Assembly: GCF_000166055.1 (NCBI RefSeq)
Contig: NC_014664.1
Location: forward strand, 62,001-126,000
Length of the DNA: 64,000 nt
Direction: 5' to 3'
DNA from: Rhodomicrobium vannielii ATCC 17100
GTDB lineage: Bacteria; Pseudomonadota; Alphaproteobacteria; Rhizobiales; Rhodomicrobiaceae
The position numbers and the translations under genes are program-made. The notes beneath the pieces are model-generated. The model was not told the DNA's origin. It did not search any database and saw nothing but the letters and a program-made list of their open reading frames with translations. This document shows, piece by piece, positions 27,001 through 35,436 of this stretch (positions are counted from its first letter, which is position 1; each line of letters opens with the position of its first letter).

Positions 27001-27783
27001 GCCTCGCTTCCCAATGGTGGCAAACAGGCGGCGTAAGATGGGCGCAGGGTCGAATGTGAATGCGCGAGGTTCGGTGAGGCGTAGACCCTGCCGGGCAAGC
27101 TGATGCACGCCTGCAACCTCCGGAGATGGCGGAGAGACTTCCGAGGTTTGCCACGCATCCGCGAGGCCGGCCTGGCTCGCGCCCCAACCCTGGTGCGAAG
27201 CGGGCGTCGTCGATTCGGGCGTCAGCGTCAGCCCTTTTCCGGGCAAGTTGAAAATGAGGATTTTCGGGCCGAGCAGTTTGATCTGCGATGGTGCGAGCGA
27301 GAGCTTGAGCAGCGATGTTTCGCTCAGATCGACGGAGGCGAGCGGAGCCTTGGCGATTTCCTGATTGTTTTCGTCGACGACGCTGACGTCGGCAAGGCGA
27401 AATTCGAGGCCCCAGCTTGATGACAGCCGGAGGATGGCACCGCCGACGCGCAGCGAATAGCCGTCGAACTGCGCGTTGAGCCGGTCCTGCACGGCAGGAA
27501 CGAGAAAGGCAAATGAGATGGGGCCGGTCAGAAGCCTTGCGTAGAGGGCGCCGACCGCGAGAGAAAACATGAGCGCGAGCACAGCGGATAATCGCCAGCC
27601 CACCCGGAAGGAATGCCGCGACGCCGTCTTGACCGATCCGGGGATCGCGTCGGCGAGCACCTTGCCGCTTTTGGAGAGACGAGATAGCTGAACCTGCGCT
27701 TTGGAAGGTTTCGCCAAATTGCGGCCATGCCTTTCGGGGACGAGTTCACGGTGCGGGTTTTTCGACGAAAAACGGTCATCCAT
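24043..27783 (-). CDS. Giant AsmA/YhdP-like envelope protein
   Basis: This 1246-residue protein matches in plan the YhdP/AsmA-like group (DUF3971 plus AsmA_2), bridge-like proteins thought to carry phospholipids between inner and outer membrane. After a basic cytoplasmic N-terminus of about 60 residues a single transmembrane helix (LSAVLALMFSLAVGALYARLL) anchors it in the inner membrane. The rest is periplasmic, with alternating beta-rich segments expected of a long beta-groove; the C-terminal VPLYGFNAVLGVVPVLGDLLKGRENEGVFGI region is the most conserved piece. It ends in a proline/glutamine-rich tail (PAPAQAPEQPQQVPQAQTQQ). Its length is close to that of E. coli YhdP. It is divergent from the bcp gene and converges with tyrS. 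Confidence 0.88.
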   Translation of the reverse strand: MDDRFSSKNPHRELVPERHGRNLAKPSKAQVQLSRLSKSGKVLADAIPGSVKTASRHSFRVGWRLSAVLALMFSLAVGALYARLLTGPISFAFLVPAVQDRLNAQFDGYSLRVGGAILRLSSSWGLEFRLADVSVVDENNQEIAKAPLASVDLSETSLLKLSLAPSQIKLLGPKILIFNLPGKGLTLTPESTTPASHQGWGASQAGLADAWQTSEVSPPSPEVAGVHQLARQGLRLTEPRAFTFDPAPILRRLFATIGKRGASSQALKSIGLQDAVVYFANENAVSTWRVADFQLKLDERGGNSIVGGKLTLERNGSVWHASFTAENRPNEKRYRVTASVQDVVPKTIWDSWPSIDALKLVQLPVSGDAHFDIGYDGRLAGGEAEIRLGAGRFFAPFDQKHPAVIDGGTLRVSYDKASEAIIVRPIEMRWDESLLTISGRIAREIDPTNGKPLWRADFDGRGTRLSAPQYAVAPVALDVFRIEGAYDEETDSVALKRFELGSHASRLAFSGQASRIRSGGGISLVGDISPMPFSFLKAIWPVFMANGAREWAGTNLPVAQVTGGTVAVNLTADQIAALDVGGDIPENAVSMRMGLSGAKIYHIKGLPPIETQDTQLRIKGRRFVYDIPGEARIEVPSGKVVTFTDGQLLIDDLRPEFPDADIRFKGGGEVAAVLELLDQPPLGYVKAVGFKPSLVNGQIQASFEVKFPLLANLKFEQMSITGKSRVSDIRSGAIPGGVSVNGGAVNFDISEKAIGANGEIRVNGVPVTLVWQRIFDAPPDKQPTLRLASILNEKARDELGLNVNHMVKGDLPVALAIALQRDGPPRIMMEANLTNADLFLTAIGWRKPPGQKATVACDVVRRNDNSMLFDNFAMTGDGIAINGRAVMNDKHRLASFSFPEFSTNALTHLSIAGELTPQNILKVQAKGASFDGRQFFKTLLSAGKIADKEPAPLKDEPGLDLNVEIETVFGYYDTSVKSVIVDAKRRGGKFTSIEAAGKINGESPVAVHVDQRTRDARILSSDATDAGSAFRLVGFYGAMRGGTMSLRMNLDGSGGTDKSGTLEVRRFAVVGDQVVGRVVSQAEKEGARYKPDTKQQHVYAGDVFQFDRMLVPFSITQSQFQLHDAAINGPVIGATIRGRIDFARETLALSGTYVPLYGFNAVLGVVPVLGDLLKGRENEGVFGITFAVQGRTSNPDVIVNPVSMLAPGFLRQIFEFENAPAPAQAPEQPQQVPQAQTQQRPAAKVR

Positions 27784-27988
27784 CGCGTTTCGACTGGTTC
27801 ATGCGAGAGGCGTCAGACCGCCCGCATGCCCGCTTCTCCCCCGTTAGCGTAGAACGCGAGCCTTGCTCCGCGCGTACCATTCGCCGTCCCCGCGTATCCG
27901 ACAAGGAGCCGGTACGATGCGGCGAGGCTTTTCTTTCTGGCATTTCGCCTCTATAGACCGGAAAAAGAGACGAAAGGAAGGCCCACCG

Positions 27989-28462
27989 ATGCTTCAGAAT
28001 GGTGATTTGGCTCCCGATTTCGCGCTTCCCGATGCCGAGGGCAAGACCGTGACGCTGAACGGCCTGAAGGCACCCTATAAAGTTGTGTATTTCTACCCGA
28101 AGGATAATACGAGCGGCTGCACCACCGAGGCACGGAGCTTCTCCGACCTGAAGGATGCATTCGACGCCGCGGGCGCGGAGGTCATCGGCATTTCGCCCGA
28201 CAGCGTGAAGAGCCACGCGAATTTTCGCGACAAGCACGGGCTTCGCGTGACGCTTGTGTCGGATCAGGAGAAAGCCGCGATCGAGGCTTTCGGCGTCTGG
28301 GTCGAGAAGAAGATGTATGGGCGCGCCTATATGGGCGTCGAACGGGCCACATTCCTGATCGGCCCCGACGGGAAAATTCTGAAAAGCTGGGGGAAGGTCA
28401 AGGTGCCGGGACATGCCGCAGCCGTGCTCGATGCCGTGCGGGAGGCTGCGGGCGCGAGTTGA
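27989..28462 (+). CDS. bcp: Bcp/PrxQ peroxiredoxin, one-cysteine form
   Basis: This thioredoxin-fold thiol peroxidase reduces hydrogen peroxide and organic peroxides in the cytoplasm. The 157-residue protein has APDFALPDAEGKTVTL, the active-site segment YPKDNTSGCTTEARSF with the peroxidatic cysteine, and the conserved arginine in YMGVERATFLIGPDG. The usual TPGC is TSGC here, and the resolving cysteine found five residues later in many PrxQ proteins is arginine; the whole protein contains one cysteine, so it must recycle through an external thiol. The start at 27989 has AAAGGAAG about 8 bases upstream. The frame extends further 5' without supporting signals. Confidence 0.94.
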   Translation: MLQNGDLAPDFALPDAEGKTVTLNGLKAPYKVVYFYPKDNTSGCTTEARSFSDLKDAFDAAGAEVIGISPDSVKSHANFRDKHGLRVTLVSDQEKAAIEAFGVWVEKKMYGRAYMGVERATFLIGPDGKILKSWGKVKVPGHAAAVLDAVREAAGAS

Positions 28463-28605
28463 ACCTTACCTTTAGCGCCCGAAAAGGCACGATTTCGCCG
28501 CGAAGTCCGTGCCGTCTGCACCGAAGCCATGATCGGCGTTGAAATGGTGAAGATGCCGCTCTAAAAGGTTAAGCGCCCGCCGCGCATCGCCTCGGAGTCG
28601 CGTTG

Positions 28606-29169
28606 ATGTTCAGTAAAAAGCCAGAGACCGATATGAGCAATTTCGATTCGCAAAAGCCGATAACGAAAACAACGAGCAAAGCCATTGGCGGTCAACCCGC
28701 GCAGGGATTGGCGCCGCTCGGAAGCCCGGCTCCCCAGGTTTCCGCCGGACAGCCCGTCTACGCGCCCAAGCCGCCAATCTTCAGGGGACCAGACCGCATG
28801 GCACCATCCATCATCGGAGAAGACCTGACAGTCACGGGCAATGTGCTCTCGCGTGGCGAAGTTCAGGTCGACGGCCAGATTCAGGGCGACGTACATTGCT
28901 CGTCGCTGATCGTCGGCGAAAAGGCGCAAATCACGGGCGGTATCGTGGCGGAAGATGTGATCGTGCGCGGTCGTGTCATGGGCTCGGTGCGCGGCAACCG
29001 CGTGACGCTTCAGGCTTCGAGCCATGTCGAGGGCGATGTTTTCCACAAGTCGCTCGCCATTGAGCAGGGCGCGTTCTTTGAAGGCAAGTCGCGCCGTTCG
29101 GAAGATCCGATCGCGACGGCGCCGCGCCTCGAAGGCATGAATTCACCGTCCTCGCAGGCCGCCGAGTAA
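28606..29169 (+). CDS. Bactofilin
   Basis: Bactofilins polymerise without nucleotides into filaments that localise cell wall or stalk enzymes at the membrane. The 187-residue protein has a disordered N-terminal arm of about 60 residues followed by the right-handed beta-helix domain: SIIGEDLTVTGNVLSRGEVQVDGQIQGDV (in pieces), LIVGEKAQITGGIVAEDVIVRGRVMGSVRGNRVTLQ and SSHVEGDVFHKSLAIEQGAFFEG. A short disordered tail follows. A TTG just before the ATG and an ATG at 28633 are alternative starts. No M23 peptidase gene, a frequent bactofilin partner, is adjacent. In stalked or budding alphaproteobacteria bactofilins shape polar growth, a possible role here. Confidence 0.92.
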   Translation: MFSKKPETDMSNFDSQKPITKTTSKAIGGQPAQGLAPLGSPAPQVSAGQPVYAPKPPIFRGPDRMAPSIIGEDLTVTGNVLSRGEVQVDGQIQGDVHCSSLIVGEKAQITGGIVAEDVIVRGRVMGSVRGNRVTLQASSHVEGDVFHKSLAIEQGAFFEGKSRRSEDPIATAPRLEGMNSPSSQAAE

Positions 29170-29198
29170 TACGGTCGATATCTTCTCTGGCATTTGCA

Positions 29199-29222
29199 AG
29201 CGCGCGGGTAGCCCCGCGCGCT
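29199..29222 (+). terminator. Stem-loop after bactofilin
   Basis: A perfect 10-bp GC stem (29199-29208 with 29213-29222, TAGC loop) lies 30 bases after the stop. There is no U-run. Confidence 0.5.
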
Positions 29223-29508
29223 GACTTTGCGTGGGCGGGCGCAATCGTGCGGCGTCGGGTTAGTGTTGCGCATAAGCTGGTACTACCGCGCATCCCGAAA
29301 GCGGCGCTGCCTCATCCTACCCTTCGATCACCCGCCGCCAGCCTGACACGGAGTACCCCGGGCGCTTAAGAGGCCGATTGGCGGGGCCTGTATGGTGGTT
29401 TATCGCCTGTTGCCTGCGAATGGCAGAAAACGGGCAAAAAGTTCCCCTGTCACCGCAACGTGCCGCTATCTTCGCTGGCGTGTTCTGTGCCGCTCCGATG
29501 ACGCTTTA
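29223..29508. other. Intergenic region bactofilin-ybjQ, nothing recognised
   Basis: With the hairpin before it, this makes a gene-free stretch of about 340 bases between convergent genes. I compared it by eye with cobalamin, TPP and SAM-II riboswitch cores and found no match on either strand. No protein-like open frame is present. Confidence 0.4.
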
Positions 29509-29880
29509 TCAATCTCGCGGCGTCGTCGAAGCCTCATCATGAGGGACGGGAACCGCGACGGCATCTTCGGAAAGAAACGTGAAGCCCGTTCCATAGACGG
29601 TGACCGCGGCGCTGCCCTGAACCATGAAGGGGTTTGAGATGCGAACTGCCAGCACGCCATCATAGCCTGCAGCGGCCGCCTTCTCCTTCAGAAGTTCCAG
29701 CGCATCCGAGTTCGCGCGGTCGAGAAGCCGCTCGTAACGCAGCATTTTGCCGCCGACCGCATTGGTGACTGCCTCGCGCGCATCCCGCAGCAAGTTCGCA
29801 GCCAGAACGATGCTGGCATGCAACAATTCGCCTTCCTTGATGCGCCGCCCGGAAAGAGTTTCTACCGTGTAAACCTGCAT
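29509..29880 (-). CDS. YbjQ family protein (UPF0145)
   Basis: This 123-residue cytoplasmic protein belongs to the YbjQ/UPF0145 family, pentameric proteins sometimes called heavy-metal-binding domains, whose role is not known. Typical features are an N-terminal strand (VYTVETLSGRRIKEG), the helix RDAREAVTNAVGGKMLRYERLLDRAN, and the core strand AAGYDGVLAVRISNPFMVQGSAAVTVYGTG. It follows the 609-residue exported protein on the same strand with a gap of about 57 bases, so the two may be co-transcribed. Confidence 0.85.
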   Translation of the reverse strand: MQVYTVETLSGRRIKEGELLHASIVLAANLLRDAREAVTNAVGGKMLRYERLLDRANSDALELLKEKAAAAGYDGVLAVRISNPFMVQGSAAVTVYGTGFTFLSEDAVAVPVPHDEASTTPRD

Positions 29881-29937
29881 TATCCCCCCGCGATGCTTGA
29901 GCGCGTGACAAGCGAAGCAAAAGTATTCGCGAGAGCA

Positions 29938-31767
29938 CTAGCGCGTGCGCGATTTTCCTTGCTCTCTGATGACGATCTGCTGGGGACGTCCGAAGAGCAA
30001 GCGGCGTAGCCATGACATGACGACGAGGATGACGAAGAAGCCGACGAGCACTGCGAGCCAGTAGCGTTCCCAGAACACGCGGAATGCAACGTTACCGCTG
30101 CCGACGAGATCGGCGTCCTTGAAAATGCGACCATAGCCGAAAAGGCTGGGTGCCTCTTGCAACATCATTTCCAGCGCCGCAAGCTGATCACGGCTTCCGA
30201 GAATACCTTCGCGAATGCCCTCGGCAGTGAGGTCGCGCATGACGGACGGATCGTCAGTGACAGCTCGCAGCAGACGCTTCGCGGCGCCCGGCTCCAGATT
30301 GCGTTCGTAATCCGCGAAGGCCGCGAGTTGCCTGTCGTTGAGACGTCGGGCGAATTCGCGCACCTGATCGCCCGGAAGGCTCAGGATGAAGTCGCGGGCC
30401 TCGGGCGAGAGATTGGCGATCCGCCCGACTGCAATGCGGTCGTTGATCGCCAGAATCTTCTGGAGCGTCTCGGTGGTCAGTCCTTCCACCGGAAGCCAGC
30501 GATAAACGCCGAGTTCGACCACGCGCGGTAGTTCGCGCCCGGCGACCTGCGTCCAGCGCAGCGCCTTGTCGATGGATTTCTGCTCTTCCGCGATCACGAG
30601 CGCTGCGTCGGAGAGGTCGAGCAGTGCCCGGTTGAGCGACCCGTTGGCCACGCGCGCGAGCACAGCCGCTTCGCCGCCTTCCGTGCCGCTTACGATGTCG
30701 ACGATCTGGCCGAGGCGTCCTATCTGGTCGAGCCGCCTGTTCTTGAGGAATTCGGCGAATGCCGGCGATTTTTCGCTCAGGGCGAGAAGCCGGTTGTACT
30801 TCTGTCTGAAATCGAGCCAGACTGTGTAAATGCGTTCAGCGGTCTCGTCTGCGATGACTTCAACCTGCTGGCCTATATCGGTCTGGATCGACTTGCCGAT
30901 TTCTTCCTTGATGAGAAGTTTGGTTTCGTCGGATTTCATGCGTTCAGCGATAATCGGGAACACGCCGTCGCCTGCATCGTAGATGTCCTTCGCGATGAGC
31001 GCGAGGCCCGCAAGCCCCGCGACAGAGGACACGATCCGGCTCGCAACCATCCCGGCGATGCGCGTCCCGACGCTCTGCACGACTTTTCCGATCACGCGCC
31101 GCGTCACGATCAGCACGAGGCCGGAAATCGAACCGGCGTTTGTCGCTACCAGGTCGCCCGTATCGATCTTCGCCGGTGCCTGATCGGCTGCCGCCGCGTC
31201 GAGATTGCGCTGGCTCTCCTGCGCGAAGACCTGCGCGACCGCGCCGCCGTAGCGCGACTGAAGCGCCGTCTGCACACAGGCGATGATCGGATTGGAGATC
31301 CGCGATGTCGCCTTTTCGATGCGTGCTCCGGCTTCTTTCGCAACGCCTGTCGCCAATTCATTGATCGCGTCTCGGAAGGTTTGCGACGTATAGGCTCGCT
31401 CCGCCACCGCCGTCGCGTAAAGCGTGGCGCGCGACTGGCTGATCGTGGAATAGGCGCGGTCGGCCCAGCTCGAGTCGGCGCGGACCGCATCGACGGCGGC
31501 GTCGATTTCTCGGTCTATGCGTGCATTCACATCGGCCTTGGCCCAGTACTGATTGACGAGCGCCATGTAGTCGATCGCCGTCAATTCGGTCTTGAGGCTT
31601 GTGGCGGCAAGCTCGCGGATGCGGTCGCGCACCTCGGTGTCGGTGAGATTGCGGCACTCGTCGATGGTGACGACGCGCGGCGTCTGCGCGAAAGCGCCCC
31701 GCGACGCGGGGATCGGCAGGCCCAGCGCCAAAGCGCAAATCATGATCCAGGCCACCAGCTTACGCAT
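29938..31767 (-). CDS. Exported, C-terminally anchored protein of unknown function (609 aa)
   Basis: I do not recognise this protein. It begins with a signal peptide (KLVAWIMICALALGLPIPASRGAFA). A large, mostly helical periplasmic region follows, with a glycine/alanine hydrophobic stretch around residues 225-270 (VIGKVVQSVGTRIAGMVASRIVSSVAG in part) that may be membrane-interacting. A transmembrane helix near the C-terminus (YWLAVLVGFFVILVVMSWL) leads to a short basic cytoplasmic tail. Cysteines are few. It is followed by ybjQ and preceded by a gap of about 210 bases after the end of rnhB, all on the minus strand. Similar hypothetical proteins appear to be confined to related alphaproteobacteria, but that is an impression from memory. 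Confidence 0.8.
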   Translation of the reverse strand: MRKLVAWIMICALALGLPIPASRGAFAQTPRVVTIDECRNLTDTEVRDRIRELAATSLKTELTAIDYMALVNQYWAKADVNARIDREIDAAVDAVRADSSWADRAYSTISQSRATLYATAVAERAYTSQTFRDAINELATGVAKEAGARIEKATSRISNPIIACVQTALQSRYGGAVAQVFAQESQRNLDAAAADQAPAKIDTGDLVATNAGSISGLVLIVTRRVIGKVVQSVGTRIAGMVASRIVSSVAGLAGLALIAKDIYDAGDGVFPIIAERMKSDETKLLIKEEIGKSIQTDIGQQVEVIADETAERIYTVWLDFRQKYNRLLALSEKSPAFAEFLKNRRLDQIGRLGQIVDIVSGTEGGEAAVLARVANGSLNRALLDLSDAALVIAEEQKSIDKALRWTQVAGRELPRVVELGVYRWLPVEGLTTETLQKILAINDRIAVGRIANLSPEARDFILSLPGDQVREFARRLNDRQLAAFADYERNLEPGAAKRLLRAVTDDPSVMRDLTAEGIREGILGSRDQLAALEMMLQEAPSLFGYGRIFKDADLVGSGNVAFRVFWERYWLAVLVGFFVILVVMSWLRRLLFGRPQQIVIREQGKSRTR

Positions 31768-31978
31768 AAAAAACCCGGACGAGAGAAACGATCACGCACG
31801 CCACCATGCCGTACACCTGTGTCAGGAGAGAGTCAGACGGTAACATAACCATTGCAGTCGGAATGAAAAGCGCATCAAAAACGGGACTTCGCGATCATCC
31901 ATTGCGATATCGCTTGTGACGAACTCAAGAACTTGAAGTCTTTGCTCGCCTTGATCCGAGCACAAGCATCATCCCGCT

Positions 31979-32614
31979 TCAGGCGGCGGCCTCCATCATC
32001 AAACGCTCCCAAACCGGGCGGAAACTCCGCCTGTGGTGCAAGGTGACGCCATATTCCCTGAGCGCCGACGCATGGTCTGCGGTGCCGTAACCCTTGTTTC
32101 GCTCCCAGCGGTAGGGCGGGAAAGTGCTCGCGAGTTCCGTCATCATCCGATCCCGCGTCACCTTGGCTATGATCGACGCGGCCGCTATGGAGATCGAAAG
32201 CGCATCGCCCGAAACGAGCGCTTCGGACGGAATGTCGAGTTTGGGGCAGCGGTTGCCGTCGATCAGCGCGGCGTTTGGCGCAAATGCAAGCGCTGAGATG
32301 GCGTCGCACATGGCGCGATGGGTGGCGTGGTAGATATTGATCTCGTCGATCAGCTCGACGGGCGCAATGCCGATCCCCACATGGGCGGCTGCGAAAATCT
32401 TCGAAAACAGGTTCTCTCGTTCCGCAGGGGCGAGCTTCTTCGAGTCGTTGACGCCTGCGGGCGGCTTGCCATGAAAGATCACGGCGGCGGCTACAACGGG
32501 CCCAGCCCATGGTCCGCGACCCGCTTCGTCGACACCGGCAATGAGCCCTCCATACTTTCGCTGGAGCGCGAGATCAGGGCGGCGCGTGAGCTTTTGTGAC
32601 GTGCGAGGCGGCAT
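31979..32614 (-). CDS. rnhB: Ribonuclease HII
   Basis: RNase HII nicks RNA-DNA hybrids and removes single ribonucleotides from DNA. The 211-residue protein has the N-terminal catalytic motif IAGVDEAGRGPWAGPVVAAAV, the second aspartate in ALIDGNRCP and the SIIAKVTRDRMM motif; the C-terminal YGTADHASALREYGVTLHHRRSF is also typical. An upstream in-frame ATG at 32698 would add 28 residues and sits 17 bases after the radical SAM gene; neither start has a strong ribosome binding site. It is probably co-transcribed with the radical SAM gene upstream. A much longer open frame extends to 33877 but only runs across that gene in another frame. Confidence 0.95.
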   Translation of the reverse strand: MPPRTSQKLTRRPDLALQRKYGGLIAGVDEAGRGPWAGPVVAAAVIFHGKPPAGVNDSKKLAPAERENLFSKIFAAAHVGIGIAPVELIDEINIYHATHRAMCDAISALAFAPNAALIDGNRCPKLDIPSEALVSGDALSISIAAASIIAKVTRDRMMTELASTFPPYRWERNKGYGTADHASALREYGVTLHHRRSFRPVWERLMMEAAA

Positions 32615-32715
32615 CGGCTGTTCATGAACTGCTACGCTTGTGCAATCAAGCGTCCAGACCGCGATACCCACGCTTTTTCCCGTCGCACTTTTTCCCATGA
32701 CGCCGCGCACCTCCG

Positions 32716-33813
32716 TCAGAAAAGGCTGAGTTGGGCGCCGGGTCGCCGGAACAGGTCTCTTCGCAGGCTCAGGTCGCGTTTGCCGAGGTTGAGACGGCGC
32801 AGCGCAATCCGAAATCGCGCGGCAATCTGTTCCGCGTAGTGACCGCTGCCGCAGTGCCGTTCCCCAAAACGGGAAACGTAGTCCTTGCCCTCGCGTGTCT
32901 GGCGGACGAGGGACATCACCCGGTCGGCGCGATGCGGGAACTCGGTACGCAGCCACTCCTGAAAAAGCGGGCTCACTTCGAGCGGCAGGCGAAGAAGCAC
33001 ATAACCAGCGTCGGAAGCTCCCGCCTCTGCGGCCGCCTTCAGGATGGATTCGAGTTCGTTGTCGGTGAGCGCGGGGATCAAAGGCGCGGCCATGACCGAT
33101 ACGGGGATGCTCGCGGCTGCGAGCTTCCGGATGGCCTCGATGCGCCGCAGCGGCGTAGATGCGCGCGGTTCCATTCGACGCGCGAGGCGATGGTCCAGCG
33201 TGGTGACGGAAACGGCGACACGCACCAGTTCGCGCTCCGCCATTCGGGCGAGGATGTCGATGTCGCGCAGGATCAACGCCGATTTGGTGACGAGCGCGAC
33301 CGGATGAGACGTGCGTTCCAGCACTTCCAGCACCGCTCGGGTGATTTTCCGCTCGCGTTCCACGGGCTGATAGGCGTCGGTATTGGCGCCGATCATGATC
33401 GTTGCGGGCTCGTAACCGGAGCGAGCGAGTTCCGCTTCCAGCGCTTCGGCGGCGTTCACCTTCGCAACGAGCTTCGTTTCGAAATCGAGCCCGGCCGACC
33501 AGCCCCAATAGGCATGCGAGGGACGCGCATAACAATAAATGCAGCCATGCTCGCAGCCCCGATAAGGATTGATCGATCGGTCGAAACCGATATCGGGCGA
33601 ACTGTTCCTCGCGATGATGGTCTTGACTCGCTCCTCGCGCACCTCCGTCTTGAAGGGTGGCAGGTCGTCCAGACAGTCCCAGCCGTCGTCCACCGCCTCG
33701 CGACGCTCCGGCTCGAAGCGGCCAGTGGCGTTCGATACCGCGCCGCGCCCACGCCTGCGCTCGGCGGTGACATGTTCTTCCCCGGTCGCGCATCTCGCTT
33801 CCTTCCTGACCAT
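32716..33813 (-). CDS. PA0069-family radical SAM protein
   Basis: This 365-residue radical SAM protein is of the PA0069/SplB-like group, whose function is unknown. The cluster motif is the CxxxCxxC form in RGCEHGCIYCYARPSHAYWG. Further motifs are a glycine/asparagine segment (ATIMIGANTDAYQPVERE), VTKSALILRDIDIL and ISVTTLD-like VAVSVTTLDHRLARRMEPR, followed by a PLIPALTDNELE barrel strand. The basic N-terminal 40 residues are poorly conserved. GGTGGAGGC precedes the ATG closely. The same order with rnhB downstream is common in alphaproteobacteria. Members were once grouped with spore photoproduct lyase, but no DNA repair role is shown. Confidence 0.9.
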   Translation of the reverse strand: MVRKEARCATGEEHVTAERRRGRGAVSNATGRFEPERREAVDDGWDCLDDLPPFKTEVREERVKTIIARNSSPDIGFDRSINPYRGCEHGCIYCYARPSHAYWGWSAGLDFETKLVAKVNAAEALEAELARSGYEPATIMIGANTDAYQPVERERKITRAVLEVLERTSHPVALVTKSALILRDIDILARMAERELVRVAVSVTTLDHRLARRMEPRASTPLRRIEAIRKLAAASIPVSVMAAPLIPALTDNELESILKAAAEAGASDAGYVLLRLPLEVSPLFQEWLRTEFPHRADRVMSLVRQTREGKDYVSRFGERHCGSGHYAEQIAARFRIALRRLNLGKRDLSLRRDLFRRPGAQLSLF

Positions 33814-33895
33814 GCCTCCACCCTAGCGTGCATTTTGGAACAAATAAAGAACATTTTTTGCTTTCCACAGCGCTCACGATCAGTTAAAAACGGCC

Positions 33896-34567
33896 ATGAT
33901 CTCGGTTGTCATCCCAACGCTGAACGCGGGGCGAACGCTCCCGGCGACCTTTCTTTCGATCTTCGACGCGGCCGTCGAAGGCATCGTCAGCGAGGTAATC
34001 GTGAGCGATGGCGGCTCCACGGATGCTACGCGGCAGATCGCGGAGGAGGCCGGCGCGCGCTTCATGGAGGTCGAACGCGGTCGCGGCCAGCAATTGCGCG
34101 CAGGCGCGGAGGCGGCGCGGAAGCCGTGGCTTTTGTTTCTGCACGCAGACACGGCACTCGACGCGGGATGGACAAACGAGGCGCTGGCTTTCATGAAACG
34201 TGGAAGTGGCGCGGCGGCTTTCCGGTTCCGGCTTGCGGACGAGGGCTTCAACCCGCGCCTTCTGGAGCGCCTCGTCGCGCTGCGCTGCGCGTTGTTCCGG
34301 CTTCCTTATGGCGATCAGGGGCTTCTTATCTCGCGCGAGTTGTATGACGAGGTGGGCGGTTTCGCCCCGATGCCGCTGATGGAAGACGTCGAAATCATCC
34401 GCAAGCTAGGCCGCGGGCGCCTTGCCATGTTGAAGACGAACGCGGTCACCAGCGCCGAGAGGTTTCGCGAGCAGGGCTATTTTCGGCGTTCAGCGCGGAA
34501 TTTGTGGTGCCTGTCGCTCTATTTGCGCGGTGTGCCGCCGGAGAAGCTGGTTGAACGCTATGGCTAG
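33896..34567 (+). CDS. TIGR04283-type glycosyltransferase, family 2
   Basis: This 223-residue GT-A glycosyltransferase starts SVVIPTLNAGRTLPATF and has the nucleotide-binding VSDGGSTDAT, a DXD-like HADTALDAGW and the acceptor-side GGFAPMPLMEDVEI (ED) motif. This fits the TIGR04283 group, named for its association with arsenosugar biosynthesis radical SAM genes, though many members lie outside such clusters. The C-terminal SARNLWCLSLYLRGVPPE is typical of the group. There are no transmembrane helices. Its usual partner, a TIGR04282 protein, is encoded about 1.2 kb away on the opposite strand. No ArsS or ArsM gene is visible here. Confidence 0.85.
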   Translation: MISVVIPTLNAGRTLPATFLSIFDAAVEGIVSEVIVSDGGSTDATRQIAEEAGARFMEVERGRGQQLRAGAEAARKPWLLFLHADTALDAGWTNEALAFMKRGSGAAAFRFRLADEGFNPRLLERLVALRCALFRLPYGDQGLLISRELYDEVGGFAPMPLMEDVEIIRKLGRGRLAMLKTNAVTSAERFREQGYFRRSARNLWCLSLYLRGVPPEKLVERYG

Positions 34568-34818
34568 TAGATGGTGCAAGATGGACAGGCTTTCGAATGG
34601 GGGCGAACGGTGGGCATGCCGCGCTTCGTGCCGGTCTGGCTTATTCTTCGACGCGTAGTGATCCCAACCGCTCGAATCGATATGCGACTCCGGTCAGTCA
34701 ATTCCCTAATCTGCGAAAACGTCTCTTTAGCTGAATGCCGTTCTGCAGGATTCCGATGCATTGCATCAAACGGGCTCACGGAATTTTGGCCAATGCCGGT
34801 TCGCTTCATGACGATGCA

Positions 34819-35436
34819 TCAGGATTTGGAGCCTTTGCCAAGCAGCAACTGCGACAGGAAAATCGTCGACGTCACGATCAGCGCCGCGACGATGGCGACA
34901 CCCACGCCCTTCACCGCGTCCTCCTCGCCATAGAACACGATGCGCCGCGTCCCTTCCCATGCGGTGTAAAGGTCGATTGCCACGGCGGTCGCCCAGGCGC
35001 CCTTGAGTATGAGGATGGGGCTGTTATGGGCCGGCATCGAGTAGATCGCGGTCGTCGCGAGCACAAAAATGAATACGATCAGCGTGACCACTATACCGAA
35101 GATGAATTGGCCCGGATTGATGGCTGGGTTCGTTGGCAGGTCGAAGAAATAGGAGAAGCCGAGGTAGGTTGTGTACACATCCCACACAGCGATGGGCAGC
35201 AAAAGTAGAGAAAGCGGGCGCAGATTCATCGCGGCCTCTGCGGGAGGGGATGGCTTCGCGGCGGTTGGCGCAGGAGCGGGCATCGGCGTCGAGGCTTGTG
35301 CGAATGCCTGCGCAAAGGCGACCGCAAGATTTGCAACGGGCGTCGCGCCTGCGGAACCAGCAGGAGGTGATGCCGCCGGGTTTCCTGGGGGCGGCGCACC
35401 GGCACCGCTGGGGGTTGTACTATCGGCCACTGTCAC
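34819..35436 (-). CDS. Membrane protein with proline/alanine-rich N-terminus, unknown
   Basis: I do not recognise a family for this 205-residue protein. Residues 1-70 are low-complexity, rich in alanine, proline and serine. About four hydrophobic segments follow: LRPLSLLLLPIAVWDVYTTYLGF, FIFGIVVTLIVFIFVLATTAIYSM, ILKGAWATAVAIDLYTAW and GVGVAIVAALIVTSTIFLSQLLLG. It is therefore an inner-membrane protein with a disordered arm. It sits alone on the minus strand between the two glycosyltransferase-like genes. Confidence 0.7.
   Translation of the reverse strand: MTVADSTTPSGAGAPPPGNPAASPPAGSAGATPVANLAVAFAQAFAQASTPMPAPAPTAAKPSPPAEAAMNLRPLSLLLLPIAVWDVYTTYLGFSYFFDLPTNPAINPGQFIFGIVVTLIVFIFVLATTAIYSMPAHNSPILILKGAWATAVAIDLYTAWEGTRRIVFYGEEDAVKGVGVAIVAALIVTSTIFLSQLLLGKGSKS

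Noticed and set aside
29223..29508. Possible riboswitch or small RNA in the bactofilin-ybjQ gap
   Set aside because: No match by eye to cobalamin, TPP or SAM-II cores on either strand, and both flanking genes end here, which is an unlikely place for a riboswitch.
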